Shown in pieces: positions 8,702 to 17,538 of a stretch of 44,176 bases of DNA. The notes beneath the pieces are model-generated. The model was not told the origin of the DNA, made no database searches, and was given only the letters and a program-made list of their open reading frames with translations. Every line of letters begins with the position of its first letter. Within the stretch, counting starts at the first letter, position 1. The stretch is from Psychrobacter sp. UBA3483 (GTDB lineage Bacteria > Pseudomonadota > Gammaproteobacteria > Pseudomonadales > Moraxellaceae). The translations under genes and the position numbers were made by a program. The stretch covers positions 1 to 44,176 of the forward strand of contig NZ_DFQS01000011.1 of the NCBI RefSeq assembly GCF_002377905.1, written 5' to 3'.

Positions 8702-9196
8702 TTAGTTGATGGTCACTTGTGAGACCGCCCGTAAAAGTACTGCATTACCCGTAGATAAGGTAAGTGTGACCCGCGATGAGGTAACAAATGAAACTTTTTG
8801 ACCGTCTTTTACCCAGCTTTCATTGGTGGTGACATTGGCTTTGGCTTGGTCACCCGTAATAACGATATTATCTACCGTAATATCGTAGCGATAGTTCGAC
8901 GTATCGCGCCAGCTTCTTTGCAATAATTGCAGATAAGCGTCTTTATCAAGGCTGGTCGTTTTGCCTTTTCTAGACATCGAAATCAGCGCATCATCAGACA
9001 CCAAGCGCGCAACCTGATTGGTGTTTTGGCTATTGGCAGCTGATTTCATGGCAGCGGCGTAGTTTTGTACCAATGATTCAGTCATGGTCGCCGCTTGCGC
9101 GCTGATACTGACAGCGCTAGCAGCGGCAACTATTGCCGTTACGCCCGCACTTTTTATCAATAGAGCCAGCAGCCCTTTTCCCCATAGTCGCTTCAT
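8702..9196 (-). CDS. Secreted NTF2-like protein of unknown function
   Basis: The 164-aa product has a classic Sec signal peptide: positively charged MKRLWGKG, a hydrophobic core (LLALLIKSAGVTAIVAAASAV) and a probable cleavage site after SAQA. The mature part (about 130 aa) reads like the NTF2/SnoaL cone fold. A helix-rich first half (TESLVQNYAAAMKSAANSQNTNQVARLVSDDALIS) is followed by a DKDAYLQLLQRSW helix. Paired strands complete it (YRYDITVDNIVITGDQAKANVTTNESWV, then VSFVTSSRVTLTLSTGNAVLLRAVSQV). No catalytic residues stand out. It sits between the MltD-like gene and the CNNM transporter, all on the minus strand but separated by wide gaps, so it is probably transcribed alone. It likely acts in the periplasm; its ligand cannot be inferred. 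Confidence 0.7.
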   Translation of the reverse strand: MKRLWGKGLLALLIKSAGVTAIVAAASAVSISAQAATMTESLVQNYAAAMKSAANSQNTNQVARLVSDDALISMSRKGKTTSLDKDAYLQLLQRSWRDTSNYRYDITVDNIVITGDQAKANVTTNESWVKDGQKVSFVTSSRVTLTLSTGNAVLLRAVSQVTIN

Positions 9197-9560
9197 AATA
9201 TTCCTTAGTCATACTATTATCATTGTTGTCGTTAAAATCAAGTACCATTGTGGTCATACGTCATTTGGCCGAACATTGACATAAAACCTTAATTTATCAC
9301 TTATTTATAAAATATTTTTATGTTTAAAACTTAGATTATTTAACGATATTCAGGTTATTTAACGACATATTGTTATGCTAGTTTTAGCCTATCACTCAAT
9401 TCTCACAGCCATGTGACACCCTGTGTGATTATTGCGAACCTCAGTGTCATACAAATTTTTTATTTAATCGCTTAATCAAAGGTGTAATTAATGGCTGTGT
9501 TTTCTCTAGCTACTTTTTAATGCTTATATTTTCTAATGCCTGAGCTCTAATGCCTGAATT
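9197..9560. other. Intergenic region with a two-copy direct repeat
   Basis: An A/T-rich 364-base gap upstream of the NTF2-like gene. It holds two copies of TTATTTAACGAYAT (from 9336 and from 9355) spaced 19 bases, close to two helical turns, which would suit tandem binding of a regulator. No coding frame or terminator was seen. Confidence 0.45.
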
Positions 9561-10787
9561 CTAATGCTTGGGCTCATTGTGACCGTCTTCATAGCGTTCG
9601 TCATCACTCAGCTTCATGCCTAAACGCTCAACGCGTCTGTCCATCATCTGCCGAGCTAAGGCTTGCATGTCTTCGACGCGATCTATCTCATCGACAATCT
9701 CAAGCCCTAATAAAGTTTCGAACACATCTTCTAAAGTCACCAAACCTTTAACTTCGCCGTACTCACCGACAGTAATGGCGATATGAATTCGGTTTTTTAG
9801 CATCAGCTCTAACAAATCAAACAATTTCATCTTTGAAAATACAAAGGTAATGTCACGTTTAAATTGGGTCAATGGTTTATGAGCCGCATGGTTAAATTTT
9901 GCCAAGAGCATGTCAGTTTTTAAGACAAAACCGGTGATATTGTCTAAATCGCCATCATAAATTGGTAAGCGCGAAAAGGTCAGTTTTGGACGATCAACTA
10001 GCAGATCAGCGACAGTTTTATGCTCTTCAAACGCCAGCATCACCGAACGCGGGGTCATGATATCTTCAACTTTAATCGCCCCGAATGCCAATAGATTACG
10101 AATAATACGCGACTCTAGGGGATCGATTTGTCCTGATTCTTCGCCGATGCTGGCGAGCGCCGCAAATTCGCGACGGCTAAACGCTTGCGGCTCTTTACCG
10201 CGTACCAGCAGTTTGGTTAATTTTTCTGATATCCAAATGAGGGGATACAGCAATAAAATAATACCGCGGACAAAATAAGCAACCATGCCGCCCAATTGTC
10301 GCCAATAGATAGTGCCTAGGGTTTTTGGCATAATTTCGGATAAAAACAAAATAGCCAAGGTCATGAACGCCGAGAACAGTCCAAACCAAGCGCTACCAAA
10401 GACAATCGTCGCCTGCGCACCCGCCCCAATCGAGCCTAAAGTATGCGCCACGGTATTTAACGTTAAGATGGCTGCCAACGACTGATCAATATTATCAACC
10501 TTTAAACGTTTTAGCATGTTGGACTTTTTGGGGTTTGTTTCCTGCAAGTCAGCAATATACGACGGCGTCATACTGAGGAGTGCCGCTTCTGCTAACGAAC
10601 AAATAAACGAGATGCCAATGGCAACAAGCACAAATAAGATGAGCAGTAACACACTGCTAGCAGTAGGGTTTGCTACCTCGCCCGCTGCGAAGACCGCTTG
10701 TGGTAGCAAAGAAGTTAGCAATAAAATGAACGCCGAAAACGATTTGCTATTAAACCGTGTTATATAAGAGCGACCACTGTCACCCAT
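9561..10787 (-). CDS. CNNM/CorC-type membrane protein with CBS pair (hemolysin family)
   Basis: CNNM (DUF21) proteins are membrane transporters linked to Mg2+/Co2+ efflux. The frame shows a signal-like hydrophobic stretch (FSAFILLLTSLLPQAVFA), then the DUF21 core with about four membrane segments. The motif FICSLAEAALLSMTPSYI and the LSEIMPKTLG motif lie in that core. A cytoplasmic CBS pair follows (from IKVEDIMTPRSVMLAF to VKGLVTLEDVFETLLG), typical of nucleotide-sensing regulation. The acidic tail (ERYEDGHNEPKH) replaces the CorC_HlyC domain found in longer members. Start choice is uncertain. The frame is open to a TTG at 10889, with ATGs at 10856 and 10787, and none has a good ribosome binding site. 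I prefer 10787 because it gives a normal signal-peptide N-region. Members called hemolysin are usually not toxins. Confidence 0.8.
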   Translation of the reverse strand: MGDSGRSYITRFNSKSFSAFILLLTSLLPQAVFAAGEVANPTASSVLLLILFVLVAIGISFICSLAEAALLSMTPSYIADLQETNPKKSNMLKRLKVDNIDQSLAAILTLNTVAHTLGSIGAGAQATIVFGSAWFGLFSAFMTLAILFLSEIMPKTLGTIYWRQLGGMVAYFVRGIILLLYPLIWISEKLTKLLVRGKEPQAFSRREFAALASIGEESGQIDPLESRIIRNLLAFGAIKVEDIMTPRSVMLAFEEHKTVADLLVDRPKLTFSRLPIYDGDLDNITGFVLKTDMLLAKFNHAAHKPLTQFKRDITFVFSKMKLFDLLELMLKNRIHIAITVGEYGEVKGLVTLEDVFETLLGLEIVDEIDRVEDMQALARQMMDRRVERLGMKLSDDERYEDGHNEPKH

Positions 10788-11359
10788 CGTCGGGGGAGGT
10801 TCAGCAGAGGCGTCTTTACGACAAGCGCGCGGACGGTATAAGCGAGGTACAGACATAAAAAAGGTAAACAAGTTAGGTAACCTAAACAAAGAAGAAAAAG
10901 GAAATCACAATATATCATGAGCAAGCGCTAGCAGATAGAAAATAATAGCCGATAAATACGAATGCTTTTCTACCCAATCCCTAAAAACGTACTCAAACCA
11001 CTCTATTATACAGCCATTTGGTTTATGATAAGGCTTTGTTTCATGCCGCTGCCGACACCAGCGACTTTTGACAAATAACCATTAGTATCAATTATTTAGA
11101 GAGTCACCTACCCATGTTTTTAACACTTATAAAATGATAGCAACTTTATATTCACTTAACATTTGACTTTTTATGCCCACTGCATAATTTGCCCTGGCTT
11201 TGTTTATAATAAGAAATCCTCTATCGCTATAACTGGGATAGCCAATCCCTGAGTTGTAACAAAAACGCCCTCAGCCTATGATTAACAGTTACCAAGCCTG
11301 AGATTTTTTGTTACTATGCGTGTAAATTTATTCTTATCTATGACTTACTGAGAGAAATT
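10788..11359. other. Divergent intergenic region, CNNM gene / yajC
   Basis: Depending on the CNNM start, 470-570 bases separate the two divergent genes. It must hold both promoters. The yajC leader is A/T-rich, with a GAGAGA ribosome binding site just before the ATG at 11360. No RNA gene or repeat was recognised. Confidence 0.4.
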
Positions 11360-11689
11360 ATGAGCTTATTCATTCAAGCGGCCCATGCGGCACCAGAAAC
11401 TGCCGGAGCTGCGTCAATGTTTGGTCAAATCTTGTTGCCGGTTGCCTTTTTTGCCATTTTTTACTTTTTGGTGATTCGTCCACAGTCTAAGCGTACCAAA
11501 GAACACCGTGCGATGGTCAACGCCTTGACCGTTGGCAGCGAAATTATTTTTGCTGGTGGTCTTATGGGCCGTATCAAGGCATTGGAAGGCGATTACGCGG
11601 TTGTGAGCTTAAACAACCATACGGATGTTAAAGTACAACGGGCGTCAGTGATTTCAGTATTGCCCGCTGGTACGATTGAAAGCGTTTAA
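11360..11689 (+). CDS. yajC: Preprotein translocase subunit YajC
   Basis: YajC is a small inner-membrane partner of SecD/SecF in the holo-translocon. The 109-aa product has a short Ala-rich N-terminus, one transmembrane helix (about 22-41, QILLPVAFFAIFYFLVIRPQ) ending in the diagnostic FYFLVIRPQSKR motif, and a soluble cytoplasmic domain (LTVGSEIIFAGGLMGRIKALEGDYAVVSL...). Length matches the family (about 110). It precedes secD and secF in the usual order, but a 300-base gap with a clear terminator (11772-11803) lies between yajC and secD, so secDF likely has its own promoter. The queA-tgt genes that often precede yajC are absent here. Confidence 0.93.
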   Translation: MSLFIQAAHAAPETAGAASMFGQILLPVAFFAIFYFLVIRPQSKRTKEHRAMVNALTVGSEIIFAGGLMGRIKALEGDYAVVSLNNHTDVKVQRASVISVLPAGTIESV

Positions 11690-11701
11690 TTGGCATTCAT
11701 A

Positions 11702-11760
11702 AACCAATAATTGACAAACATTTATTGTGCTTAATTACTACCCGTTATCAATTATTGGTT
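11702..11760. repeat. Perfect 13-bp inverted repeat after yajC
   Basis: AACCAATAATTGA (11702-11714) is repeated perfectly inverted at 11748-11760, with 33 bases between the arms. It starts 12 bases past the yajC stop and precedes the terminator at 11772-11803. It may stabilise the 3' end of the transcript or mark a small mobile repeat. Confidence 0.55.
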
Positions 11761-11771
11761 GTAATGACTGT

Positions 11772-11803
11772 AAAATGACCGTACATTATTTACGGTCATT
11801 TTT
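11772..11803 (+). terminator. Rho-independent terminator downstream of yajC
   Basis: AAAATGACCGTA (11772-11783) pairs perfectly with TACGGTCATTTT (11791-11802) over a seven-base loop and runs into a T tract. It separates yajC from secD. Confidence 0.8.
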
Positions 11804-11993
11804 CGCTTTACTATTTACGCTTAACCGTTTTTTGCTTTACTATCATCGCGGATGATCGCAGTGGTGCATGATTCAGTACGACTACAACACATAGTAGCTC
11901 TCCATTTAGTCACCTGCCATTGTTATCGCTAACTTCCCATCTGCTAACTTGTGGCCTACGTCGCCAGTAGTTTATCAACTTAAAGAAGTGATT
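11804..11993. other. Leader region of secDF
   Basis: About 190 bases between the yajC terminator and the secD ATG. GCTTTACTAT occurs twice (near 11805 and 11834). No promoter is clear enough to place, though one is expected here because of the terminator upstream. Confidence 0.35.
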
Positions 11994-13871
11994 ATGCAAT
12001 ATCCCGCTTGGAAATACTTACTCATCGCCGTCGTGCTTATCATTGCCGGTCTATATGCGGCCCCTAACCTCTATCCTGATGAACCTGCCGTACAGATTAC
12101 CAGTGCCGCAGCAGGTACGCAGCTATCTGAAGGCATCTTAACTGAGTCTAAACGCTTACTTGAAGAGGCTGGCATCAATAATCATGATGGCACCTTTGAG
12201 GGCAACAGTGCGCTGGTGCGTCTCGACAATCCAGTCGATCAGCTAAAAGCTCAAGAAGTGCTGCGTCAGAATTTGGGCGAGGATTATGTGGTCGCGCTAA
12301 ACTTGGCACAAACCACCCCAGAGTGGTTGCGTGATATCGGTGCAAAACCGATGAAGCTTGGGCTTGATTTGCGTGGCGGTGTACGTTTTGTACTAGAAGT
12401 GGATATGGATAAGGCGCTCGAACAGCGCTTGACCAGCGCCAGTCGTGATATGCGTCGTGACTTACGTGCTGAACGTATTGCTGTAAAAGGTATCAAAACT
12501 GAAAAGCGTGGCGTGGTGCTGCATTTCACTGATACCGATACCCGTAACCGCGCGCAAAACATCCTACAAGGCTCGATGGGTAATACCTTCACTTTACAGT
12601 CATCGATTGATGAGCAGGGCCCTGCGCTGATTTTAGCGTATAACGATGCCACTTTAGATGAAATCAATAGCTACGCGGTCAACCAAAACTTGACTACTCT
12701 ACGCAATCGTATTGCTGAGCTTGGGGTGACTGAAGCTTTGGTACAATCACAAGGTGCTAGCCGTATCGTCGTTGAGCTACCGGGCGTACAAGATACCGCT
12801 GAGGCAAAACGTGTCCTTGGTCGTACTGCTAATCTTGAGTTCCGTATGGTTGCTGAGGGTGCTGAAAACTATATGGGCGGTATTCCGCCTGCTGGTACTG
12901 AAGCGTTTCCCTTTGAAACACTTGACGGTCCACCAGTATTGCTTGAGCGCCAAGCGATTGTCACCGGTGATAAAGTCACCAATGCTCAGACAGGTATCGA
13001 TGAAAATGGCTCGCCTGAAGTCAGTATTACCCTAGATAGCGCTGGTGGTAAGCTGATGCAAAACGCTACCCGTACTGCTGTTGGTAAACAAATGGCTGTG
13101 CTGTTTATTGAGAATAAACAACGTATCGTTTATAAAGAAGATCCAGCGACTGGTGAGACGGTCGAAGTACGTACGCCGTATGCAGAAACCAAAGTCATTA
13201 ACCGTGCCAATATTCAAGCGGTACTAGGTTCGTCGTTCCGTATTACTGGACTTGATAGTAGTGCTGAAGCGGCTGAGCTTGCACTCTTATTACGTTCAGG
13301 GGCACTAGCTGCACCGATGTATTTCGTGGAAGAGCGTACGATTGGTCCATCGCTCGGTCAAGAAAATATCGAAAAAGGCTTGTTCTCTACCCAAGTGGGT
13401 TATCTATTAGTTTTCGTCTTTATGATTGTTTTTTATCGCTTGTTTGGGGTCATTGCCAACATTGCTCTTGCGATTAACGTCATTATTATCATTGCCATCA
13501 TGTCAATTTTAGGCTCATCGCTCACCCTGCCGGGTATTGCTGGTATTGTCTTGACCATTGGTATGGCGGTCGATGCCAACGTGCTGATCTTTGAGCGGAT
13601 ACGTGAGGAGCTGGCAAATGGTGTCCGGCCAAAATCCGCCATCGTCGCAGGTTTTGACCGTGCTTTTAGTAGTATTTTCGATGCCAATATCACAACCTTA
13701 CTGGTCGCCTTTATCTTATTTGCGATAGGTACAGGTCCGATTAAAGGCTTTGCGATTACCCTCGCGATTGGTATTGTCAGCTCGCTATTTACCGCCATTT
13801 TGGTGACGCGTGCGCTGATACAAATTGCTTACGGCAAGCGCAAATCTATCAAACGTCTGAGCATCGGTTAG
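11994..13871 (+). CDS. secD: Protein translocase subunit SecD
   Basis: SecD is an RND-fold membrane protein that, with SecF, uses the proton gradient to pull exported proteins out of SecYEG on the periplasmic side. The 625-aa product has an N-terminal membrane helix (YPAWKYLLIAVVLIIAGLYAAPNLYPD) and a large periplasmic domain with the GLDLRGGVRFVLEVD motif. The five-helix RND core begins near LLVFVFMIVFYRLFG and includes GMAVDANVLIFERIREEL, whose DAN Asp is part of the proton path. The frame is open upstream to a TTG at 11949. The ATG at 11994 is preferred because AAAGAAG precedes it and the protein then starts MQYPAWKY like other SecD proteins. secF follows 9 bases after the stop. Confidence 0.95.
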   Translation: MQYPAWKYLLIAVVLIIAGLYAAPNLYPDEPAVQITSAAAGTQLSEGILTESKRLLEEAGINNHDGTFEGNSALVRLDNPVDQLKAQEVLRQNLGEDYVVALNLAQTTPEWLRDIGAKPMKLGLDLRGGVRFVLEVDMDKALEQRLTSASRDMRRDLRAERIAVKGIKTEKRGVVLHFTDTDTRNRAQNILQGSMGNTFTLQSSIDEQGPALILAYNDATLDEINSYAVNQNLTTLRNRIAELGVTEALVQSQGASRIVVELPGVQDTAEAKRVLGRTANLEFRMVAEGAENYMGGIPPAGTEAFPFETLDGPPVLLERQAIVTGDKVTNAQTGIDENGSPEVSITLDSAGGKLMQNATRTAVGKQMAVLFIENKQRIVYKEDPATGETVEVRTPYAETKVINRANIQAVLGSSFRITGLDSSAEAAELALLLRSGALAAPMYFVEERTIGPSLGQENIEKGLFSTQVGYLLVFVFMIVFYRLFGVIANIALAINVIIIIAIMSILGSSLTLPGIAGIVLTIGMAVDANVLIFERIREELANGVRPKSAIVAGFDRAFSSIFDANITTLLVAFILFAIGTGPIKGFAITLAIGIVSSLFTAILVTRALIQIAYGKRKSIKRLSIG

Positions 13872-13880
13872 GAGAAAACT

Positions 13881-15143
13881 ATGGCTATCGATAATAACAA
13901 TCCGCTAGAACAAGAAAATAACCCAGATCGAAATGGCTCAAACGGTGAAGCAAATACTACTGGTACGCGCCGCCGTAAAAAACCGCGCCGTGATGGCAAA
14001 GGCAGTAATACGCAAACCAATAATCCTAGAAGCTCTAAATCGACCGGTTCAAAAACACGCCGCGGTGGGAAAGAAAATCAAGCCTTGGCGACCCAAGCAT
14101 CTGGTAACACAGCAGCGGTTGATCCTAATTTGATGTTAGGTGATTCTGCCGAAGATGCCGCTGCTTACGCAGAAGGTGGTATCAAAGCGATTGGGGATCA
14201 GCGTATCATCCCCTTTATGAAGATAGAAAAGCCGATGGCCATCTTATCGCTGCTTTTGGTCATTGGTAGTATTATCGCGATTGCGGTCAATGGACTGAAC
14301 CTAGGTCTTGATTTCACCGGCGGGGTGTCAGCAGATGTGCGTTATGAGCAGCCTGCTGAGCAAGCCGACGTGGTAAACGCGCTAGCCGATAATGGCTTTG
14401 ACGATGCGGTCGTACAGTATCTAGGTACGCGCCAAGAGCTTTTAGTACGCTTGCCACCCCAATCAGATAACGTCGACGGTCTAAGCACAAGCTTGAGTAA
14501 AGCATTGGCATTGCCTAATAATAACGTTGAAATCAGTAACGTTAATATCATCGGTAGCCAAGTCGGTAACGAAATCTACTTAAGCTCAGTTATGTCGTTG
14601 GCACTAGCATTGGCTTGTATGCTTGGCTATGTCGCCCTACGCTTCCAGTTTAAGTTGGCGCTTGGCGCAGTACTGTCGCTATTCCATGATGCGGTGGTAA
14701 CCATCGGGGTCTTTGCCTTATTTGGCTTTCCGTTCGACTTAACCGTCCTAGCTGCTGTACTGGCGCTGATTGGTTACTCGCTAAACGATACGATTGTTGT
14801 TTATGACCGTGTCCGCGAAAACTTCCGCCGCGTGCGTGGTATCACGCCGCGTCAAACAATTGATTTGTCATTAACAGAGACGCTACGCCGTACGATTATG
14901 ACCATCTCAACGGTACTTTTGGTTGTACTAGCGATGTTATTCTTAGGCGGTGATGGTCTATACTGGTTCTCAGTGGCGCTGTTTATTGGTTTACTTGCGG
15001 GTACTTATTCTTCAACTTATATCGCAAGCTCTATTCCTTTAAGAATGGGCTTATCACGTGACGACTTTATCGTGAAAGTAAAACCTGAGTTTGAAGAAGA
15101 AATCGTCACGTTTAATGATCCAAAAATGTATGAGCAAGACTAA
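13881..15143 (+). CDS. secF: Protein translocase subunit SecF with long basic N-terminal tail
   Basis: SecF pairs with SecD in Sec-dependent export. The core (about residues 105-420) shows the first membrane helix (PMAILSLLLVIGSIIAIAV), the LDFTGGVSADVRY motif, and the periplasmic domain. The RND helices follow, with LALIGYSLNDTIVVYDRVRENFR and the closing SSTYIASSIPLRMGLSRDD. E. coli SecF is about 323 aa; this one is 420. The extra ~100 residues form a hydrophilic, probably disordered N-terminus with basic blocks (TRRRKKPRRDGK, SKTRRGGKEN), followed by a short acidic stretch (DSAEDAAAYAEGG). It should lie in the cytoplasm, near where ribosomes dock on SecYEG. AGGAG lies at 13871-13875 before the ATG. 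It is cotranscribed with secD and terminated at 15205-15231. Confidence 0.94.
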   Translation: MAIDNNNPLEQENNPDRNGSNGEANTTGTRRRKKPRRDGKGSNTQTNNPRSSKSTGSKTRRGGKENQALATQASGNTAAVDPNLMLGDSAEDAAAYAEGGIKAIGDQRIIPFMKIEKPMAILSLLLVIGSIIAIAVNGLNLGLDFTGGVSADVRYEQPAEQADVVNALADNGFDDAVVQYLGTRQELLVRLPPQSDNVDGLSTSLSKALALPNNNVEISNVNIIGSQVGNEIYLSSVMSLALALACMLGYVALRFQFKLALGAVLSLFHDAVVTIGVFALFGFPFDLTVLAAVLALIGYSLNDTIVVYDRVRENFRRVRGITPRQTIDLSLTETLRRTIMTISTVLLVVLAMLFLGGDGLYWFSVALFIGLLAGTYSSTYIASSIPLRMGLSRDDFIVKVKPEFEEEIVTFNDPKMYEQD

Positions 15144-15204
15144 CGCTTGTATAGAAGCCAATAACTAGACTTTTAGTTATTCAGCCCACAAACGTTATCA
15201 CGAT

Positions 15205-15233
15205 AAAAGCACCTAAACTCTAGGTGCTTTTGT
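15205..15233 (+). terminator. Rho-independent terminator after secF
   Basis: AAAAGCACCTA (15205-15215) pairs perfectly with TAGGTGCTTTT (15221-15231) over a five-base loop, ending in a short T tract. Confidence 0.8.
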
Positions 15234-15326
15234 CTTTATACTATTTTTATTCATCTTTTAATGTTATTCGATAAGTCATCACTAAACTTTTCTGTCTTAT
15301 TATATGGTTATATAAGCGACTACGCT

Positions 15327-16721
15327 ATGTCATCTACCCTGCCGCCAAGTGCTATGCCACCTATTGATACTCGCTATGCGCGTATCATCGCGATTGCCTT
15401 GCCTGTGTTGTTAGCCAATCTAGCAATGCCGCTACAAAGCGTCATTGATACGGCGATTGTCGGTAATATGAATGACACTGCCAAGCTTGCTGGCATGGGT
15501 TTGGCTATTCAGCTGCTGTCTTTGATATTAGTCAGCTTTAACTTTTTGCAATATGCCTCCTCTGGTCTTTCTGCACAAGCACTCGGTCAGCTTGCTAACA
15601 ATAACCCTTCTAAGCAAACGCAATCGCCGCTGCTATCAATTTTGCAGCGAGCTTTATTACTTGCGTTTATGATTGGCGCAGTGCTACTTATTGCAAAACC
15701 TTGGCTCATTGATTTTGGCTTGCAGGCGCTTTCTGCCAATCCTGATAGCGGTCGTGCAGCCAAGACTTATTTAGATGTCCGTTTTTGGGGCGTTATCGCA
15801 GAGCTAATGAATTTTGCCTTTATCGGCTGGTTTGCTGGTCAAGGCAAAACCCGCTATATGCTTTATCAGCAAGGCTTTATCGCCATGCTTAATATTATTC
15901 TGACCTTGTTTTTCGTTTATGTGCTGCAGATGGGCTTGGTTGGGGTAGCATTAGGGACGACCATTGCCTTTTGGCTTGGGGTGGTCTTAGCATTGTGGCT
16001 TAGCCGTCGACATTTGCAAATCTCTTGGCGCGCGTTATTTAATGCTAATAAGGAACATTTTACTAAAGATAAGATGCTTAGGCTATTTTCGTTAAATAAA
16101 GATATTTTTATCCGTACGCTTATTTTAACCCTAAGCTTTGCTTGGATTACCCGACTGTCTGCCCAAAGCGGCGATGTTATTTTGGCCGCCAATGCTATTT
16201 TATTGCAGGTATTAAGCATCTCAGCCTTCGCCCTTGACGGCGTGGCGGTATCGGCAGAAACCTTAAGCGGACAAGCAGCAGGACGACGCGATTGGCCGCG
16301 CTTTCGTATTATCGTCAAACGCACAGGCGTGGTCAGTTACGGCCTTGCCATGATGCTAAGCGCGATTTGGTGGCTGGCGATGCCAACTTATTTGGATTTT
16401 ATGACCAATATTAAACCCGTCTTTGCGCTGGCTTATGACTATCACCTTTATGCGGTACTACTGCCACTTGTTGGCGTTGGCGCTTATTGGCTCGATGGGA
16501 TATTTTTTGGTTTAACGGCTGGTAGCGTCATTCGTAATGCCGCGCTGATATTGGCGGTTATCTTTTTTCCTGTCAGTTGGCTGCTCTACCAACAATGGGA
16601 TATGACCGGTATTTGGCTTAGCGTTTGGTGCTTATTATTATTAAGATTGATGATTCTTGGTGGGTTTTTATACCATGCCCATCAAACAGGCAGCTATGAA
16701 AAATTGCAGCCTGACGCTTAA
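15327..16721 (+). CDS. MATE family efflux transporter (DinF-like)
   Basis: This is a multidrug and toxic compound extrusion transporter of 464 aa with about 12 membrane helices in two six-helix halves. The first helix carries IALPVLLANLAMPLQSVIDTAIVGNM, the DinF-branch signature in which helix 1 has Pro residues and an Asp. The second half opens with KDIFIRTLILTLSFAWITRLSAQSGD and includes ALDGVAVSAETLSGQAAGRRD, also typical of the DinF/NorM group. Such proteins swap H+ or Na+ for cationic organic compounds; the substrate cannot be told from sequence. The frame is open to an ATG at 15261. The ATG at 15327 gives MSSTLPPSAMPPIDTRYARIIAIALP and is preferred, although neither start has a strong ribosome binding site. 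It is transcribed alone after the secF terminator. Confidence 0.85.
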   Translation: MSSTLPPSAMPPIDTRYARIIAIALPVLLANLAMPLQSVIDTAIVGNMNDTAKLAGMGLAIQLLSLILVSFNFLQYASSGLSAQALGQLANNNPSKQTQSPLLSILQRALLLAFMIGAVLLIAKPWLIDFGLQALSANPDSGRAAKTYLDVRFWGVIAELMNFAFIGWFAGQGKTRYMLYQQGFIAMLNIILTLFFVYVLQMGLVGVALGTTIAFWLGVVLALWLSRRHLQISWRALFNANKEHFTKDKMLRLFSLNKDIFIRTLILTLSFAWITRLSAQSGDVILAANAILLQVLSISAFALDGVAVSAETLSGQAAGRRDWPRFRIIVKRTGVVSYGLAMMLSAIWWLAMPTYLDFMTNIKPVFALAYDYHLYAVLLPLVGVGAYWLDGIFFGLTAGSVIRNAALILAVIFFPVSWLLYQQWDMTGIWLSVWCLLLLRLMILGGFLYHAHQTGSYEKLQPDA

Positions 16722-16806
16722 TGATTAGAACTTGCAGCCAATACGATGCGCTTTAAAAAAGAAGAAAATAAACAATAAATTAAAGTAAGAAAAATTAGGA
16801 TGTTAC

Positions 16807-17538
16807 GTGACTACTCAATCTAATGAGATAAATCAAAATCAAGCCTTTCATTACCATTGGGCCGAAGGCTTTAAAAAAAGCTTGCCAGTCGCCATGGGTT
16901 ATCTGCCCGCAGGGATTGCCTTTGGCGTGCTCGCACAAGTGGCAGGTGTACCAGTGTGGGCGACTATCATGCTAAGCGTGGTCTTATATGCAGGTGCGGC
17001 GCAATATGCTTGTTTGAAGATGCTGAGCGCTGGCGAGGCTATTAGCAGCATCGCCAGTAATATCGCAGCGATTAATTTGCGCCATGTATTTTATGCGGCG
17101 CCACTGCTGCATGCGATGCCTAGTAATAAAATCGCTAAAACCTACTGTTTATTTGCCTTAACGGACGAAACGTTTTCGGTGATGACCAGTTTGCCAAACG
17201 AGTCACGACAAGCACTCATATTGCCGATTAGTTTGTTTAACCAAAGTTGGTGGGTAATAGCTGGGGCGATTGGTGTGATGATTGGTAGCGCTCTAAGCGA
17301 TTTAATACCCCATTTAGATTTTGCTTTGGTGTGTCTGTTTGCTATTTTGGCGTATGAGCAGTTTCAAAGTATCAAACGTTACTTCCCCATCGGTATTGCT
17401 GTAATTGCTTTGATGATCGCTTCATTATTTACCAGTAATTGGTTGTTACTCGTCGCGATTACGATTTGTATGCTACTGATTTTAGCGCGTGGTTTTTGGT
17501 TGCAGCGCAGTGTGCAAGGAGACCGCAATGAGCAGTAG
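16807..17538 (+). CDS. azlC: AzlC family branched-chain amino acid exporter, large subunit
   Basis: AzlC proteins form the large subunit of an amino acid exporter (YgaZ in E. coli exports valine and methionine). The 243-aa product has the family opening FKKSLPVAMGYLPAGIAFGVLAQVAGV, then YAGAAQYACLKMLSAG, the AINLRHVFYAAPLLHAMP motif, and FALTDETFSVM. About seven hydrophobic segments are visible. The start is GTG at 16807, supported by AGGA at 16797-16800 six bases upstream. Its end overlaps the azlD start by 11 bases, indicating translational coupling and a two-subunit complex in the inner membrane. Confidence 0.9.
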   Translation: MTTQSNEINQNQAFHYHWAEGFKKSLPVAMGYLPAGIAFGVLAQVAGVPVWATIMLSVVLYAGAAQYACLKMLSAGEAISSIASNIAAINLRHVFYAAPLLHAMPSNKIAKTYCLFALTDETFSVMTSLPNESRQALILPISLFNQSWWVIAGAIGVMIGSALSDLIPHLDFALVCLFAILAYEQFQSIKRYFPIGIAVIALMIASLFTSNWLLLVAITICMLLILARGFWLQRSVQGDRNEQ

